Positions 17,975-26,833 are shown, counted from the stretch's first letter. The stretch is 64,000 nt of DNA from Ralstonia sp. RRA (GCF_037023145.1 NZ_CP146091.1:62001-126000), one strand, 5' to 3'. Numbers and translations: made by a program. The notes: a model not told the origin generated them from the sequence alone.

Positions 17975-18877
17975 ATGGAACTGAGACATCTGCGTTACTT
18001 CATCGCCGTGGCCGAGACCGGCAGCCTGACGGTGGCCGCCGAGCGGCGGTTGCACACCTCCCAGCCTTCACTGAGCCGGCAGATCCGCGATCTGGAGGAC
18101 CAAGTGGGCGTGGAACTGCTGAGCCGCAGCGCGCGCGGTGTCGAACTGACGCCGGCGGGGAAGGCCTTCATCGATCACGCGCGATTGGCGCTGAGCCAGG
18201 TCGATGCGGCAATCGAGGCTGCGCGTCGGGCCGCGCAGCCGAGCAAACAGCGCTTCGCGCTGGGCTTCCTGACGGGACAGGAGATGACCTGGCTGCCGAA
18301 GGCGCTACACCTGCTGCGCGATGAGCTGCCGAATATCGACGTGACGGTCTCCAGCGATTACTCACCAGACCTGGCGGATGCCTTGGCGCGAGGCCGGCTC
18401 GACCTGGCTTTTCTGCGCGCCGAGCCGGGCTTTGATCTGGACTACACAACGGTCGGGCGCGAGCCCCTGGTCGTGTTGATGCCGAGCGACCATGCACTGG
18501 CCGCGCAAGAGCGCATCCGGCCGCAACAACTGGTGGGGCAGCCCTTTGTGGGGATGGCCAACAAGGCTCGGGTGCTGCGTGCGGTTGTGGAGGACTATCT
18601 GCAGCGCGAAGGCGTGTCGCTGACGCCCACGCAGGGTGTGGACAACCCGGCAATGGTGATGTCGCTGGTGGCCTCGACGCGGGGGCTTGCACTGATTCCC
18701 GACTATGTGGAGAACCTGCTGCCGTGGTCCGTGGTGAGCCGGCCGCTGGCGGGAGACGTGCCAATGATCGATCTCGTCGTCGGCCACAGCCGATCCAACG
18801 CTTCACCGATCCTCAAGCTGTTCTTGTCCCGCCTCAGCGAACTGGCCCCGCGGGCGCCGGACGAGCAACGCCGCTAA
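17975..18877 (+). CDS. LysR family transcriptional regulator
   Basis: A 300-residue regulator. The N-terminal winged helix-turn-helix is MELRHLRYFIAVAETGSLTVAAERRLHTSQPSLSRQIRDLE in standard positions, followed by a periplasmic-binding-like effector domain. ATG 17975 matches the family start. An upstream ATG at 17951 has a better ribosome binding site (GGTGGGG), so eight extra residues are possible. It is divergent from the SDR/hydrolase operon and probably controls it, as usual for LysR genes. A strong hairpin follows the stop codon. Confidence 0.93.
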   Translation: MELRHLRYFIAVAETGSLTVAAERRLHTSQPSLSRQIRDLEDQVGVELLSRSARGVELTPAGKAFIDHARLALSQVDAAIEAARRAAQPSKQRFALGFLTGQEMTWLPKALHLLRDELPNIDVTVSSDYSPDLADALARGRLDLAFLRAEPGFDLDYTTVGREPLVVLMPSDHALAAQERIRPQQLVGQPFVGMANKARVLRAVVEDYLQREGVSLTPTQGVDNPAMVMSLVASTRGLALIPDYVENLLPWSVVSRPLAGDVPMIDLVVGHSRSNASPILKLFLSRLSELAPRAPDEQRR

Positions 18878-18891
18878 GGACCCCTTAGGGG

Positions 18892-18919
18892 CAGGTGGCT
18901 GTCGACCTGCAGCCGCCTG
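18892..18919 (+). terminator. Hairpin after the LysR gene, possible terminator
   Basis: CAGGTGGCTG (18892-18901) pairs over 10 bp, with one G-T pair, with CAGCCGCCTG (18910-18919) around an 8-base loop. It starts 15 bases after the stop codon. There is no T run, so factor-independent termination is not certain. Confidence 0.45.
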
Positions 18920-19212
18920 ACAAATCCGAACCACCCATGCATCGCGCGAAACAGGACGTGATGCGGTGGGGCTGCCTATTCATTGCATGAGCAAGCTTGT
19001 TGCCCGACAAGGTTGCATCCAGCCAGAACAACGAGATTCAAACACCATGTGGTGATGTGCTGAATGCGGGCGATTTCCAGTTCGCGCCAGCTTGCGACTC
19101 CAAAAATTCAATGACCTGCCTGTTTCAGCCATGACACAAAAATGCGTGCTTGAGCAACACACTGTCATTGGGCTAGGGTGAATTTCTAAGCGAATCAAGA
19201 GGTTAGTCGCCA

Positions 19213-19228
19213 TGGCATAGATGTCGCT
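19213..19228 (+). promoter_or_regulatory. Sigma54-like promoter for the amyloid-like operon
   Basis: TGGCAT-AGATG-TCGCT matches the -24/-12 consensus TGGCAC-N5-TTGCW, with the GG and GC doublets correctly spaced and two other mismatches. Transcription would begin near 19239, just before the GGGGAGGAG ribosome binding site. Prediction by eye only. Confidence 0.4.
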
Positions 19229-19255
19229 ATACGCCCCCCCGGGGAGGAGCGAGCC

Positions 19256-19750
19256 ATGCCGACAATCACCTCGCAGCGCCATGTCTGGCGCTTGCCAATC
19301 AATTGCGCGATCGCGCTAGCCGTACTGGCCACAGGCCCAGCGATGACGCCCGCGCTTGCGGATGAGGGCGACATCATCGTCCAGCGCGATGTCACGCCGC
19401 GCATCGCCTATCGGGGCGTGTCCACTGACTCCTTGCCGGTGCGCACCGCGGTTAGCCCGTTTCCTACCCAGGCGTTCAATCAATCCGTTGGGTCGGTCAT
19501 GTCTGTGCTCTCTGACGGAGAACTCAGCACGTCGCATGCATCCGCCGCCAACACCACCGCCGGATTGCAGCATGTGCTGACTTCGCAGTCGAGCGGGGTG
19601 CAGCCCGCAGCGGGCGGGCTCGCAGTTGGAACCGCCGTAGGTGGTGCGGCCGTTGGCGGTGTGGGTGGCCAAGTGGTGCAGGCCACGGCCGGCATCGCTT
19701 CGCAGATCAGTGGTGCGCTGGCGCCGCTCTCACGAGGTGGTCAGCCGTGA
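19256..19750 (+). CDS. Secreted protein, first gene of the Fap-like operon
   Basis: A 164-residue protein with a clear signal peptide (cleavage near ALA-DEGD, residues 34-35). The mature part has a polar middle region and a Gly/Ala/Val-rich C-terminus with AVGTAVGGAAVGGVGGQVV. I do not recognise a named domain. By position, before two repeat proteins, a C39 homologue and a beta-barrel, it could be the FapA-like accessory protein, though similarity is not evident. ATG 19256 follows GGGGAGGAG. It overlaps the next gene by 4 bases, so the two are coupled. Confidence 0.75.
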   Translation: MPTITSQRHVWRLPINCAIALAVLATGPAMTPALADEGDIIVQRDVTPRIAYRGVSTDSLPVRTAVSPFPTQAFNQSVGSVMSVLSDGELSTSHASAANTTAGLQHVLTSQSSGVQPAAGGLAVGTAVGGAAVGGVGGQVVQATAGIASQISGALAPLSRGGQP

Positions 19751-20355
19751 AGTCGCTAACGCTGCCCCACGTTGTGGTGGCGATGAGCATCGTGGCGACC
19801 GGCGCGGCATGGGCCCAGGGGACACCGCTGTCTGCCGTGATTGATGGGGATGCCGCTGCCAACACGGCCGGACGCATCGCCGTCAATCAGGTGTCGGGGG
19901 GCGGTAATGCCCAGGCGAACCTGGCGGCCTTGTCTACCGATGCAGCCGGCGTCGTGTCATCCCAGGTTGTCGGGCGAGCCGCGCCGGGCCTGTCGGCATC
20001 GAGCCGCCTGGCGGGGTCTTCCTTCAATGGCGCGGCGGGGCTCGTGTCGATCAACCAGGCCAGCGGTGCCGGCAATGCGCAAGTGAACGTCGCGGTGATC
20101 GCCCCCACCGCTTCTGTTGTGCAACAGCAATCCCACCATATTGAGTCGCTCGCCGACAGTGCGCTGTCTGGCGTAGCTGCGCAGTCTCGTCGTCAGGATG
20201 CCGCGCCCGCGGCGGAGGGCAGGCAAGACGCGTCGATTGCATCGACCGCGTTGCGCAATACCTCCGGCGTTGTGCAGGTGAACCAGGCGGCAGGAACGGG
20301 GAATGTCGTGTCCAACGTCTTTGTGCTCCGTCCCCCGGCGGGCACTCTTTTTTAA
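19747..20355 (+). CDS. FapB-like repeat protein (putative minor amyloid subunit)
   Basis: A 202-residue secreted protein with a signal peptide ending AWAQ (residue 24). Three imperfect repeats centre on GRIAVNQVSGGGNAQANLAAL (43-62), GLVSINQASGAGNAQVNVAVI (98-118) and GVVQVNQAAGTGNVVSNVFVL (174-194), separated by Ala/Ser/Gln-rich linkers. The unit G-x-hydrophobic-x-x-NQ-x-(S/A)-G-x-GN-x-x-x-N resembles the Gln/Asn-containing repeats of Fap fibre subunits. The start is GTG 19747, overlapping the previous stop. Low-charge Ala/Gly/Asn/Val composition also fits a fibre protein. Amyloid formation is inferred. Confidence 0.75.
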   Translation: MKSLTLPHVVVAMSIVATGAAWAQGTPLSAVIDGDAAANTAGRIAVNQVSGGGNAQANLAALSTDAAGVVSSQVVGRAAPGLSASSRLAGSSFNGAAGLVSINQASGAGNAQVNVAVIAPTASVVQQQSHHIESLADSALSGVAAQSRRQDAAPAAEGRQDASIASTALRNTSGVVQVNQAAGTGNVVSNVFVLRPPAGTLF

Positions 20356-20380
20356 CGGCAACAAAGGAAGGGAGATCACC

Positions 20381-21160
20381 ATGAAAGCCAAACTGACTGC
20401 CATTGCTGTACTCGCCCTGCTTGCTGCAGGTGCCGCCCAGGCCCAGGGCCGCGACGAAGGTCCGCGCTCATCCGGGGCGGTCATCAGCAACGTGACCGAG
20501 ATCAGCAATGACATCTATGTGCGGGGCTACGGCCTGGCACTGGGTTTTGTGCCGTTCAGCTCGGAATCGTCGGCCGTTGTCGATTCCACGCAGACCAGCA
20601 ACAACAACTCGGTCGACCTGCCGCGCGGCAGCAACAAGGCGACGGTTGATGGGCAAGCGCTCAAGGGCGCGCAGGGTGCGGTTGGCGTGAACGTAACGGC
20701 AGGCGCAGGCAACGTGCAGTCCAACGACGTGGCACTGGCTGCAGTGGATGCAGGCAAGGTGTTTGCCTCCGCGCAGGTGTTCAACACCCAGTCGGACCCG
20801 GGTGAGTCTCTGGCAATCGGCAATGCCGTCAACAAGGCATCGCTGGGCGGCAGCGCACTCAACGGCGCCAAGGGCACCATCGGCGTGAACATTGCCGCGG
20901 GTGCAGGCGAGCTGCAAGAGAACGGCTTGGCGGCCTCGACCAACAGCTCGGGCCGTATCGCCAAGGCAACCGACTACAACAAACAGTCGGCCGACAACAA
21001 CTCGCTGCGTCTGAACGGTTGCGATCCGACCAACGTTGCATCGCTGAACGGTACCGCGCTGATGAACGCCATGGGCAATATCGGCGTGAACATCGCCGCT
21101 GGCGCGGGTAACCTGCAGCACAACGGTCTGGCAATCGCCACCGCCAAGGGCGCGAACTAA
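20381..21160 (+). CDS. FapC-like repeat protein (putative major amyloid subunit)
   Basis: 259 residues. A signal peptide is cleaved after AQAQG (about residue 22). Three repeats have a period of about 66 residues: the unit NKA-(T/S)-(V/L)-x-G-x-AL-x-GA-x-G-x-(V/I)-GVN-(V/I)-x-AGAGN-x-Q occurs at residues 85-113, 151-179 and 219-245. This closely resembles the FapB/FapC fibre repeat pattern of Pseudomonas. One Cys (214) is present instead of a CxxC. ATG 20381 follows a strong AGGAAGGGAG site, the best in the cluster, consistent with a major product. Function as a biofilm amyloid is inferred from repeats and neighbours. Confidence 0.8.
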   Translation: MKAKLTAIAVLALLAAGAAQAQGRDEGPRSSGAVISNVTEISNDIYVRGYGLALGFVPFSSESSAVVDSTQTSNNNSVDLPRGSNKATVDGQALKGAQGAVGVNVTAGAGNVQSNDVALAAVDAGKVFASAQVFNTQSDPGESLAIGNAVNKASLGGSALNGAKGTIGVNIAAGAGELQENGLAASTNSSGRIAKATDYNKQSADNNSLRLNGCDPTNVASLNGTALMNAMGNIGVNIAAGAGNLQHNGLAIATAKGAN

Positions 21161-21224
21161 AGCAACGTCCGTTCACCCGGCCGCGAGCCAGCGGTCGGGT
21201 GTCTGGTCCCCTTGGGGGGGAGTC

Positions 21225-21941
21225 ATGCGACTGAACCGGCGATCAATGGGCACGATTGGGCTGTGTCTCGTCTGCACATGCGGTTTATGGGCAGCGCAGG
21301 CAAGCGCCCAGGAGAGCGCGATCGCTTTACGCGCGGACAGTGAGATGCCGTTGAACAAGCCGGTCAAGAGCATGGCGGAGTTGCGCTATCGCAGCGTGAT
21401 GCGCCAGCAGCAGGATTTCAGTTGCGGGGCTGCCGCGGTCGGCACGTTGCTGCGCTATGGCTATGGCATGGACATCGACGAGCGCCGGGTGATTGCTGAC
21501 ATGATGAACGTGAGCGACCCAAAGCAGGTCGCCGAGCAGGGATTCTCCATGCTCGATATGCGCAACTACGTGCAGACACTGGGCTTTCGCGGCCGTGGCT
21601 ACCGTGTCGATATGGCGGCGTTGCGTGATCTGGCGATCCCGGTGATCGTCTTGCTGAGCTTGAACGGGTACCAACACTTCGTGGTCGTCAAACGTGCGGC
21701 CCAGGGGCGGGTGTTCATCGCCGACCCCGCGCTGGGTAACCGCATCATGCAGGAATGGGAATTTGCGCCTGCGTGGAACGGCCTTGTCTTCGCAATTGTC
21801 GGCGACGTGTCCGTTCAGGCCGATTCCGGATTGATGCAGACCAATGCTCCTACCCTGCGTGCGCGTGAGAATGCCGCGTTCTCCGGTGGGGCGCTGCCGA
21901 TCCAGATGGAATTCGGGCCTGCTCGGTGGGACCTGTTCTGA
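21225..21941 (+). CDS. Periplasmic C39 family peptidase homologue (FapD-like)
   Basis: 238 residues with a signal peptide (cleavage about residue 29, QASAQ). A papain-like C39 domain follows with all catalytic residues: Cys67 in QQDFSCGAAAVGTLL, His151 in NGYQHFVVV and Asp167 in VFIADPALG. Bacteriocin-processing C39 domains are normally fused to an ABC exporter. Here the domain stands alone behind a signal peptide, as in FapD, which is needed for Fap fibre export. The preceding gap of 64 bases contains a GGGGGGAG site. The gene overlaps the next gene by one base. Confidence 0.85.
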   Translation: MRLNRRSMGTIGLCLVCTCGLWAAQASAQESAIALRADSEMPLNKPVKSMAELRYRSVMRQQQDFSCGAAAVGTLLRYGYGMDIDERRVIADMMNVSDPKQVAEQGFSMLDMRNYVQTLGFRGRGYRVDMAALRDLAIPVIVLLSLNGYQHFVVVKRAAQGRVFIADPALGNRIMQEWEFAPAWNGLVFAIVGDVSVQADSGLMQTNAPTLRARENAAFSGGALPIQMEFGPARWDLF

Positions 21942-22747
21942 TGAAAACCAAGACACTCGCATGGATGCTGCCGCTGGCGTATGCCGGCTGGTGTGCCGGC
22001 GCCAGCGCAGGGACGCTTCCCAACCTTGCCGAGGCGTCCGATGCGCACGATAGTGCCGTGTTGTTTCATTCCGGTACCGTTGTCGAGCTGGCCGATGATG
22101 GCGAGCTGGCGCAACAGCGCGGCAAATACCTGGGCGCCAGCATTGTGAGCGGCTTCATGATTGAAATGGCCTCGCAATGGCGCAACGAGGCCGGTCAGGC
22201 AGCGGCTGAAGCCCGAATGCTGGCGACCAATCTGCGTAGCAGTACCGCCAATGTTGCGGCGAGCACGCAGGCATCCGTGCAGATGGGCGCCGGCGCGCTA
22301 GCAGGCGCCTCATCCGGGGCGACCGCCTCAGGTGGGGCAGGGGTACAGGTCAACGGTGTCGGCCAGGTGACACAGGTGGCTGGCAACAACAATCTGGCTA
22401 GTAACACCACATCCATCTCGATGCAGACCGCTCCATTGCCTACACTGCCTTCGGGCAGTGCGTTGGCGACGGCGGCACAGAATGGATTTACCGCTCAGGC
22501 CCAGGCGGGCGCGGGCGGCGTGCAGGTTGCCATCACCAGCCCGATGGGCGTTGCCTCGCAGTCGGTGACACCCAATCTGGCCGGGGCGGCGGGGAGCGTG
22601 ATGCAGGTGGCGCAAATGGCGGGCAATGCGCAGCTGATTGCCAACCAGTTGTCGATCCAGCTGCAGATTCAGACAATGTCGCGCCAACAGCTGGCACAGA
22701 TCGGCGTGGCGCAGGCATTGCAGTCGGTGGCGGGTTTACGCCGCTAG
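21941..22747 (+). CDS. Secreted protein, FapE-like position in the amyloid-like operon
   Basis: 268 residues starting at ATG 21941, which shares its A with the stop codon of the C39 gene. Signal peptide cleavage is near residue 23 (GASAG). The mature protein is rich in Ala, Gln, Gly and Asn. It contains fibre-like segments such as VQVNGVGQVTQVAGNNNLASN and a C-terminal amphipathic Gln-rich stretch (QIQTMSRQQLAQIGVAQALQ). No named domain is recognised. Position between the C39 homologue and the barrel fits FapE, a secreted fibre-associated protein, but identity at sequence level is not shown. Confidence 0.75.
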   Translation: MKTKTLAWMLPLAYAGWCAGASAGTLPNLAEASDAHDSAVLFHSGTVVELADDGELAQQRGKYLGASIVSGFMIEMASQWRNEAGQAAAEARMLATNLRSSTANVAASTQASVQMGAGALAGASSGATASGGAGVQVNGVGQVTQVAGNNNLASNTTSISMQTAPLPTLPSGSALATAAQNGFTAQAQAGAGGVQVAITSPMGVASQSVTPNLAGAAGSVMQVAQMAGNAQLIANQLSIQLQIQTMSRQQLAQIGVAQALQSVAGLRR

Positions 22748-22882
22748 ACTTGGCGAGGCAGAATTCCCTATAACGACGCAATAAAAGAACGCACAGGCAG
22801 GCTGAGAGTCGGCGCTTGGCAATTGGGCCAGTGTGCCGGAATGGGGGCTTTTCAGCCTCCGCCTTGCTTTCCGGGGGGAAAC

Positions 22883-24199
22883 ATGGGACACCGACGCACG
22901 GCAGTGGCGTGGGCAGTGGCATGTTGGTCGTTGCTTCCTGCAGCGGCCTGGGCGCAATCGGCACAGTCCGACGACAACTCCTTCGACGCGCGGCTGGCGC
23001 GCCTGCAGCGCATCATTGAACGGCAGCAGAAGATCATTGACGCGTTGGAAGAGCGTGTCGGCGATCTGGAGCTAGTGCGCGTGCGCGGTCGAGGTGTCGG
23101 CGGCGGCAACACACGGGCACCAGCGGCAGCCTCAACGACAGCAACACAAACGCCTTCAGCCGCACTGGTTGCCCAATCCGGCAGCACGGCGCCTGCATCG
23201 GAAAGCACAACCGCCGCCCGCCCAGATCCCAATGACAAGCCTCGCATCCAGAGCAAGGACCTTGTCTTCCAATCTGAGCATGCTCCGCTATTCGAGCGAC
23301 GTTTCACGCTCGATACCGGCATCAGCTACAGCTACTACGATCGCCGCAATCTCGCGCTTTCGGGCTTTCTGGCGTTGGATGCGATCTTCCTCGGGCAGAT
23401 CAACCTGGTCCAAACCAAGGCCAACGTCACCACCTTCGACATCACAGGCCGCTACGGCTTTAGCGATCGGCTGAGTGCGGATTTCACGGTGCCGGCGGTG
23501 TACCGTTCCAGCACGTTCTTCAGCGGCGGCGCGGGCGGGGCGTCGAGCACGGTAAGCGAGGCAGACAAGTCCTCCGCTGGCCTGGGCGACGTGAGTGCCG
23601 GCATTTACTACCAACTCGTCAAAGAGTCTGCGGATTGGCCGGACATTGTGGGTAGCTTCCGCGTGCGTGCACCCACGGGGCGCTCACCGTTCGGCATCAA
23701 GCTGATCCAGGCCGACAGCAATAACAACAACCTGATCATCGACCAGCAACTGCCCACGGGCAACGGTGTGTGGAGCGGCACGCTGGGCATGTCGTTTCTG
23801 AAGACGTACGACCCGGTGGTGCTGTTTGCCAATGCCAGCTACACGTACTTTGTGCCGCGCTCGTTTGCCGACCTCTCGTCCACGGCGGGCGTGGTGCAGC
23901 CGGGCAAGGTCAAGCTGGGCGATACCATCACGTTGGGCGGGGGGCTGGCGCTGGCACTGAACGACCGCACGGCGCTGACGATGGCGTATAGCACCGCGTT
24001 CTCAGGCAACACCCACATCACGCCGGACGGCGGTGCGGAGCAATCGGTCGTAGGCAGCAAGACCAACGTTGGCACGATGACCTTCGGCATCAGCCATGTG
24101 CTGACGAAGAATCTGTCGATCAGCGCGACGTTGGCGATGGGTCTGACACCGGATGCCCCCAACTACGTCTTCACGCTACGCTTCCCATACACCTGGTAA
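22883..24199 (+). CDS. FapF-like outer-membrane beta-barrel with N-terminal coiled coil
   Basis: 438 residues. Signal peptide to AWAQ (residue 25). A coiled coil spans about 35-65 (RLARLQRIIERQQKIIDAL and on). A disordered Ala/Ser/Thr/Pro linker reaches about residue 120. Alternating-residue beta strands then form a barrel that ends in an aromatic residue (TLRFPYTW). FapF has the same plan: a trimeric barrel whose N-terminal coiled coil gates the pore, exporting the fibre subunits. The start is ATG 22883 behind GGGGGG. It is the last gene of the operon, 135 bases after the FapE-like gene. Confidence 0.8.
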   Translation: MGHRRTAVAWAVACWSLLPAAAWAQSAQSDDNSFDARLARLQRIIERQQKIIDALEERVGDLELVRVRGRGVGGGNTRAPAAASTTATQTPSAALVAQSGSTAPASESTTAARPDPNDKPRIQSKDLVFQSEHAPLFERRFTLDTGISYSYYDRRNLALSGFLALDAIFLGQINLVQTKANVTTFDITGRYGFSDRLSADFTVPAVYRSSTFFSGGAGGASSTVSEADKSSAGLGDVSAGIYYQLVKESADWPDIVGSFRVRAPTGRSPFGIKLIQADSNNNNLIIDQQLPTGNGVWSGTLGMSFLKTYDPVVLFANASYTYFVPRSFADLSSTAGVVQPGKVKLGDTITLGGGLALALNDRTALTMAYSTAFSGNTHITPDGGAEQSVVGSKTNVGTMTFGISHVLTKNLSISATLAMGLTPDAPNYVFTLRFPYTW

Positions 24200-24557
24200 T
24201 TGCTCAAGGTGGCGCCTGCTGGCGAACCGCATGGCGTCACCCCCCCCCCATGAGGCAGTTTGATTGACCTGGCGCGGCAGGCGATGATCACTCCGGCTGC
24301 CCGAAGCTCGGGGGCAAGATTGCGTACACGCCGTGCATGCGCAATTCGGCTTCACGGGACGGTACATCCAGATCTGTCTCTGCGAAGCGCATCACCTTAG
24401 TCTGCACGTCGCTGCGATCGATCGTGCAGTTCACGGGAGGGGGCGAGGTCTGCGCGCAGATGTGTCGCGTTTAAAGCGCCCGCGCCCGGTCACGCGCCCG
24501 TTATGCTGCCGTGACGCTGAATCCGTATTCAATACCCACACTTCGGGAGACGTCCGC
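24200..24557. other. Intergenic region after the amyloid-like operon
   Basis: No convincing gene. It contains a run of nine C (24240-24248) and a weak hairpin (TGCCCGA...TCGGGGGCA, about 24297-24315) that could end the upstream operon. The promoter of the following small gene probably lies at about 24480-24540. Confidence 0.4.
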
Positions 24558-24830
24558 GTGTTCTATTTCCTCAACAAGGTGCTATTGCTCGTCGTGTATG
24601 GCGTTGCACTGGGTAGCTATGTCACGCCGCTGCCACTCTCGCCGGACGTCATCTATGGGGTGCGCATCGCGGCCCTGGTGCTGCTGGCCGCGCATGTGCT
24701 GGAAGTGATGTTCTGCTTCCGGAAGATCGCGCTGCACAAAGGACCGTTGTTCGACAGTGTGCTGTTGACGCTGCTGTTTGGCTTCCTGCACTGGAAGCCG
24801 ATGGCGGATGCCGCCCGGAACGCACGCTGA
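24558..24830 (+). CDS. DUF1145 family small membrane protein
   Basis: A 90-residue inner-membrane protein with three hydrophobic stretches: FLNKVLLLVVYGVALGSYVTPLP, VIYGVRIAALVLLAAHVLE and LFDSVLLTLLFGFLHW. The pattern matches the DUF1145 family. It begins at GTG 24558 behind GGGAGA (24545-24550). The longer open frame upstream has no coding features. Function unknown. Confidence 0.8.
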   Translation: MFYFLNKVLLLVVYGVALGSYVTPLPLSPDVIYGVRIAALVLLAAHVLEVMFCFRKIALHKGPLFDSVLLTLLFGFLHWKPMADAARNAR

Positions 24831-24926
24831 TCGCCTCTCGCACGCCTAGCCGCAACCGCCGTCGCGGTCTACTCTGATCGAGTCTTCCCCTCAGCGCTCC
24901 GACTTTGTTGCGGCGCGGAATCGATC

Positions 24927-25838
24927 ATGGACAGAGCGGAGCGAACAGCGTTTGTCTTTGCCGGCGGCGGCAGCCTGGGTGCCATCGAGGCCGGCATGCT
25001 GCGCGAGCTGGTAGCGTCGGGCGTCGTCCCGGACATGGTGATTGGCGCGTCGGCCGGCGCCATCAATGCCGCTTTCTTCGCGTGCAACCCGCATGCTGCA
25101 GGCACAGCACAGCTCGAAGCGCTCTGGCGCGGCGTGCGCCGTGCGGATGTGATGCCATGGTCGTGGCGTGCCATGTTCGGCATGCTGGGCGGCAGGCGTG
25201 CGCATCTGGTGGATGCGTCCGGTTTGGCACGGCTGCTGACGCGGCATTTTTCGGAGGCCATGCTGGAGGCGGCGGCGTTGCCGCTGCACGTGGTGGCCAC
25301 CGACATGCAGACGGGCGCCGAGGTGGTGCTGTCGTCGGGCCAGATCGTGCAGGCGGTGCTGGCCAGTGCGGCCATTCCTGGGGTGTTTCCGCCTGTGCGC
25401 GTGGGCGATCGCTTGCTGATCGATGGCGGTGTCGCCAACAACACGCCGATCTCCGCCGCCATCCGCCTGGGTGCCACGCGTGTGGTTGTGCTGCCGGCCG
25501 GCTTTGCCTGCGCAGACCGGCGTGCCCCGCGCAGCGCCATCGAGCACGCGCTTAACGCGCTGTCATTGCTGGTGGCGCGCCAACTGGTGCAGGACTTGGA
25601 GCGCTGGGCGGGGCAGGTGCCGATTGCCGTGGTGCCGCCGCTGTGCCCGCTTGACGTATCACCCTATGACTATGCCCGCTGCGGCGAGCTGATCGACCGT
25701 GCCGCTGCTGCCACCGCCGCGTGGCTGGCGGCAGATGGCCTGGCAGGAACCGGCATTCCCAGCGCCCTGCGCGAGCACCATCACAACGAAGATCACCCAA
25801 GCTGCAGCGTCGACCCGCACGCCATGCCGACCGCCTGA
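24927..25838 (+). CDS. Patatin-like phospholipase
   Basis: A 303-residue lipid acyl hydrolase of the RssA/YchK type. The oxyanion loop is FAGGGSLGAIEAGML at residues 11-25. The nucleophile Ser is in GASAGA (residues 43-48) and the catalytic Asp is in DGG (LLIDGGVANNTPI). It is a Ser-Asp dyad enzyme, with no signal peptide. Substrate unknown. ATG 24927 is accepted although the ribosome binding site is weak. The gene is followed after 66 bases by a membrane protein gene in the same direction. Confidence 0.9.
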   Translation: MDRAERTAFVFAGGGSLGAIEAGMLRELVASGVVPDMVIGASAGAINAAFFACNPHAAGTAQLEALWRGVRRADVMPWSWRAMFGMLGGRRAHLVDASGLARLLTRHFSEAMLEAAALPLHVVATDMQTGAEVVLSSGQIVQAVLASAAIPGVFPPVRVGDRLLIDGGVANNTPISAAIRLGATRVVVLPAGFACADRRAPRSAIEHALNALSLLVARQLVQDLERWAGQVPIAVVPPLCPLDVSPYDYARCGELIDRAAAATAAWLAADGLAGTGIPSALREHHHNEDHPSCSVDPHAMPTA

Positions 25839-25904
25839 CACCGTGCCCGCCTGGTGGCAGAAGCCGTATGCTCATGCCGTCACAAATACACCGGTGAGGG
25901 TCTC

Positions 25905-26666
25905 ATGGGCGTGGTGATCGATCATCCGATCGAGGTGTTCCTCATGGCGCTGATCGTGTTGGCGGGGGCAGCGCGTATCGGCTCGGCCGTGTCAAAGCGC
26001 CGTGCGCTCGATGGCAGCACGCACGAAGACTTTGACGTGATTCAGGCGGCCACGCTCACGCTGCTCGGCCTGATGATCGGCTTCACGTTTTCGATGGCCA
26101 TCAGCCGATACGACACGCGCAAGAACTACGAAGAGGAAGAGGCCAACGCAATCGGCACCGAATATGCGCGTGCCAGCCTGCTGCCCGCACCCGATGCCGC
26201 CAACCTGCGCGGCTTGCTGGCGAAGTATGTGGATGTACGCATCCAGCTCTACAGCAGCCACGACACCAGGCAACTGCCCGCACTCGAGGTGGAAACCTCG
26301 CGCCAGCAAGACGCCTTATGGGCGGCGGTGCTTGGGCCCGCCGCCGCACAACCCACGCCCATCGTTGCACTGGCCGTGAGTGGCATGAACGACGTGCTCA
26401 ACGCGCAGGGCTATACCCAAGCCGCATGGCGCAACCGTATTCCGGTGGCAGCCTGGGTGCTGCTGTTCATGGTGGGGGCATGCGGTACGTTCATGGTCGG
26501 CTACGGCACGCGCAGCGCACGCATGCGCGGGGTGCTGCAGTTGCTGCTGCCCTTGGTACTGGCCCTGTCGTTCATGCTGATTGCCGACATCGACAGCCCG
26601 CGCGGCGGGTTTGTGCATGTGGATCCGGTCAACCTCAAGACGCTGGCGGCTTCCATGCAGCGTTGA
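25905..26666 (+). CDS. DUF4239-like membrane protein
   Basis: 253 residues with membrane segments near 10-25, 47-63 (LTLLGLMIGFTFSMAIS), 183-203 and 212-231. The central polar part, YDTRKNYEEEEANAIGTEYARA, is typical of DUF4239/bestrophin-like proteins. ATG 25905 follows a GAGGGTCTC context. Function unknown. It may be co-transcribed with the patatin gene. The 167 bases to rtcR (convergent) hold nothing evident. Confidence 0.75.
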   Translation: MGVVIDHPIEVFLMALIVLAGAARIGSAVSKRRALDGSTHEDFDVIQAATLTLLGLMIGFTFSMAISRYDTRKNYEEEEANAIGTEYARASLLPAPDAANLRGLLAKYVDVRIQLYSSHDTRQLPALEVETSRQQDALWAAVLGPAAAQPTPIVALAVSGMNDVLNAQGYTQAAWRNRIPVAAWVLLFMVGACGTFMVGYGTRSARMRGVLQLLLPLVLALSFMLIADIDSPRGGFVHVDPVNLKTLAASMQR

Positions 26667-26833
26667 CGGACAGGGTGGGATTTTCTGCCTGGCGTTGAAA
26701 CTGAATCTGCGTCGCGCGGCTGTTGTCCCGCGTGCTGCGCGCCCATCATGAAGATGGTGAGGTTTCCCAGGTGGATTATCGCGGCAGGTTTCGACGGGAA
26801 CGGCGAGGGATGGACGGCCATCTCACCGAGCAC

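Larger units (their letters stand above)
18878..19255. other. Intergenic region upstream of the amyloid-like operon
   Basis: Beyond the hairpin at 18892-18919 and the sigma54-like site at 19213-19228 I see no gene. The part 18990-19200 is less GC-rich than its surroundings and probably holds regulatory sites. A run of seven C followed by GGGG precedes the ribosome binding site. Confidence 0.5.
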
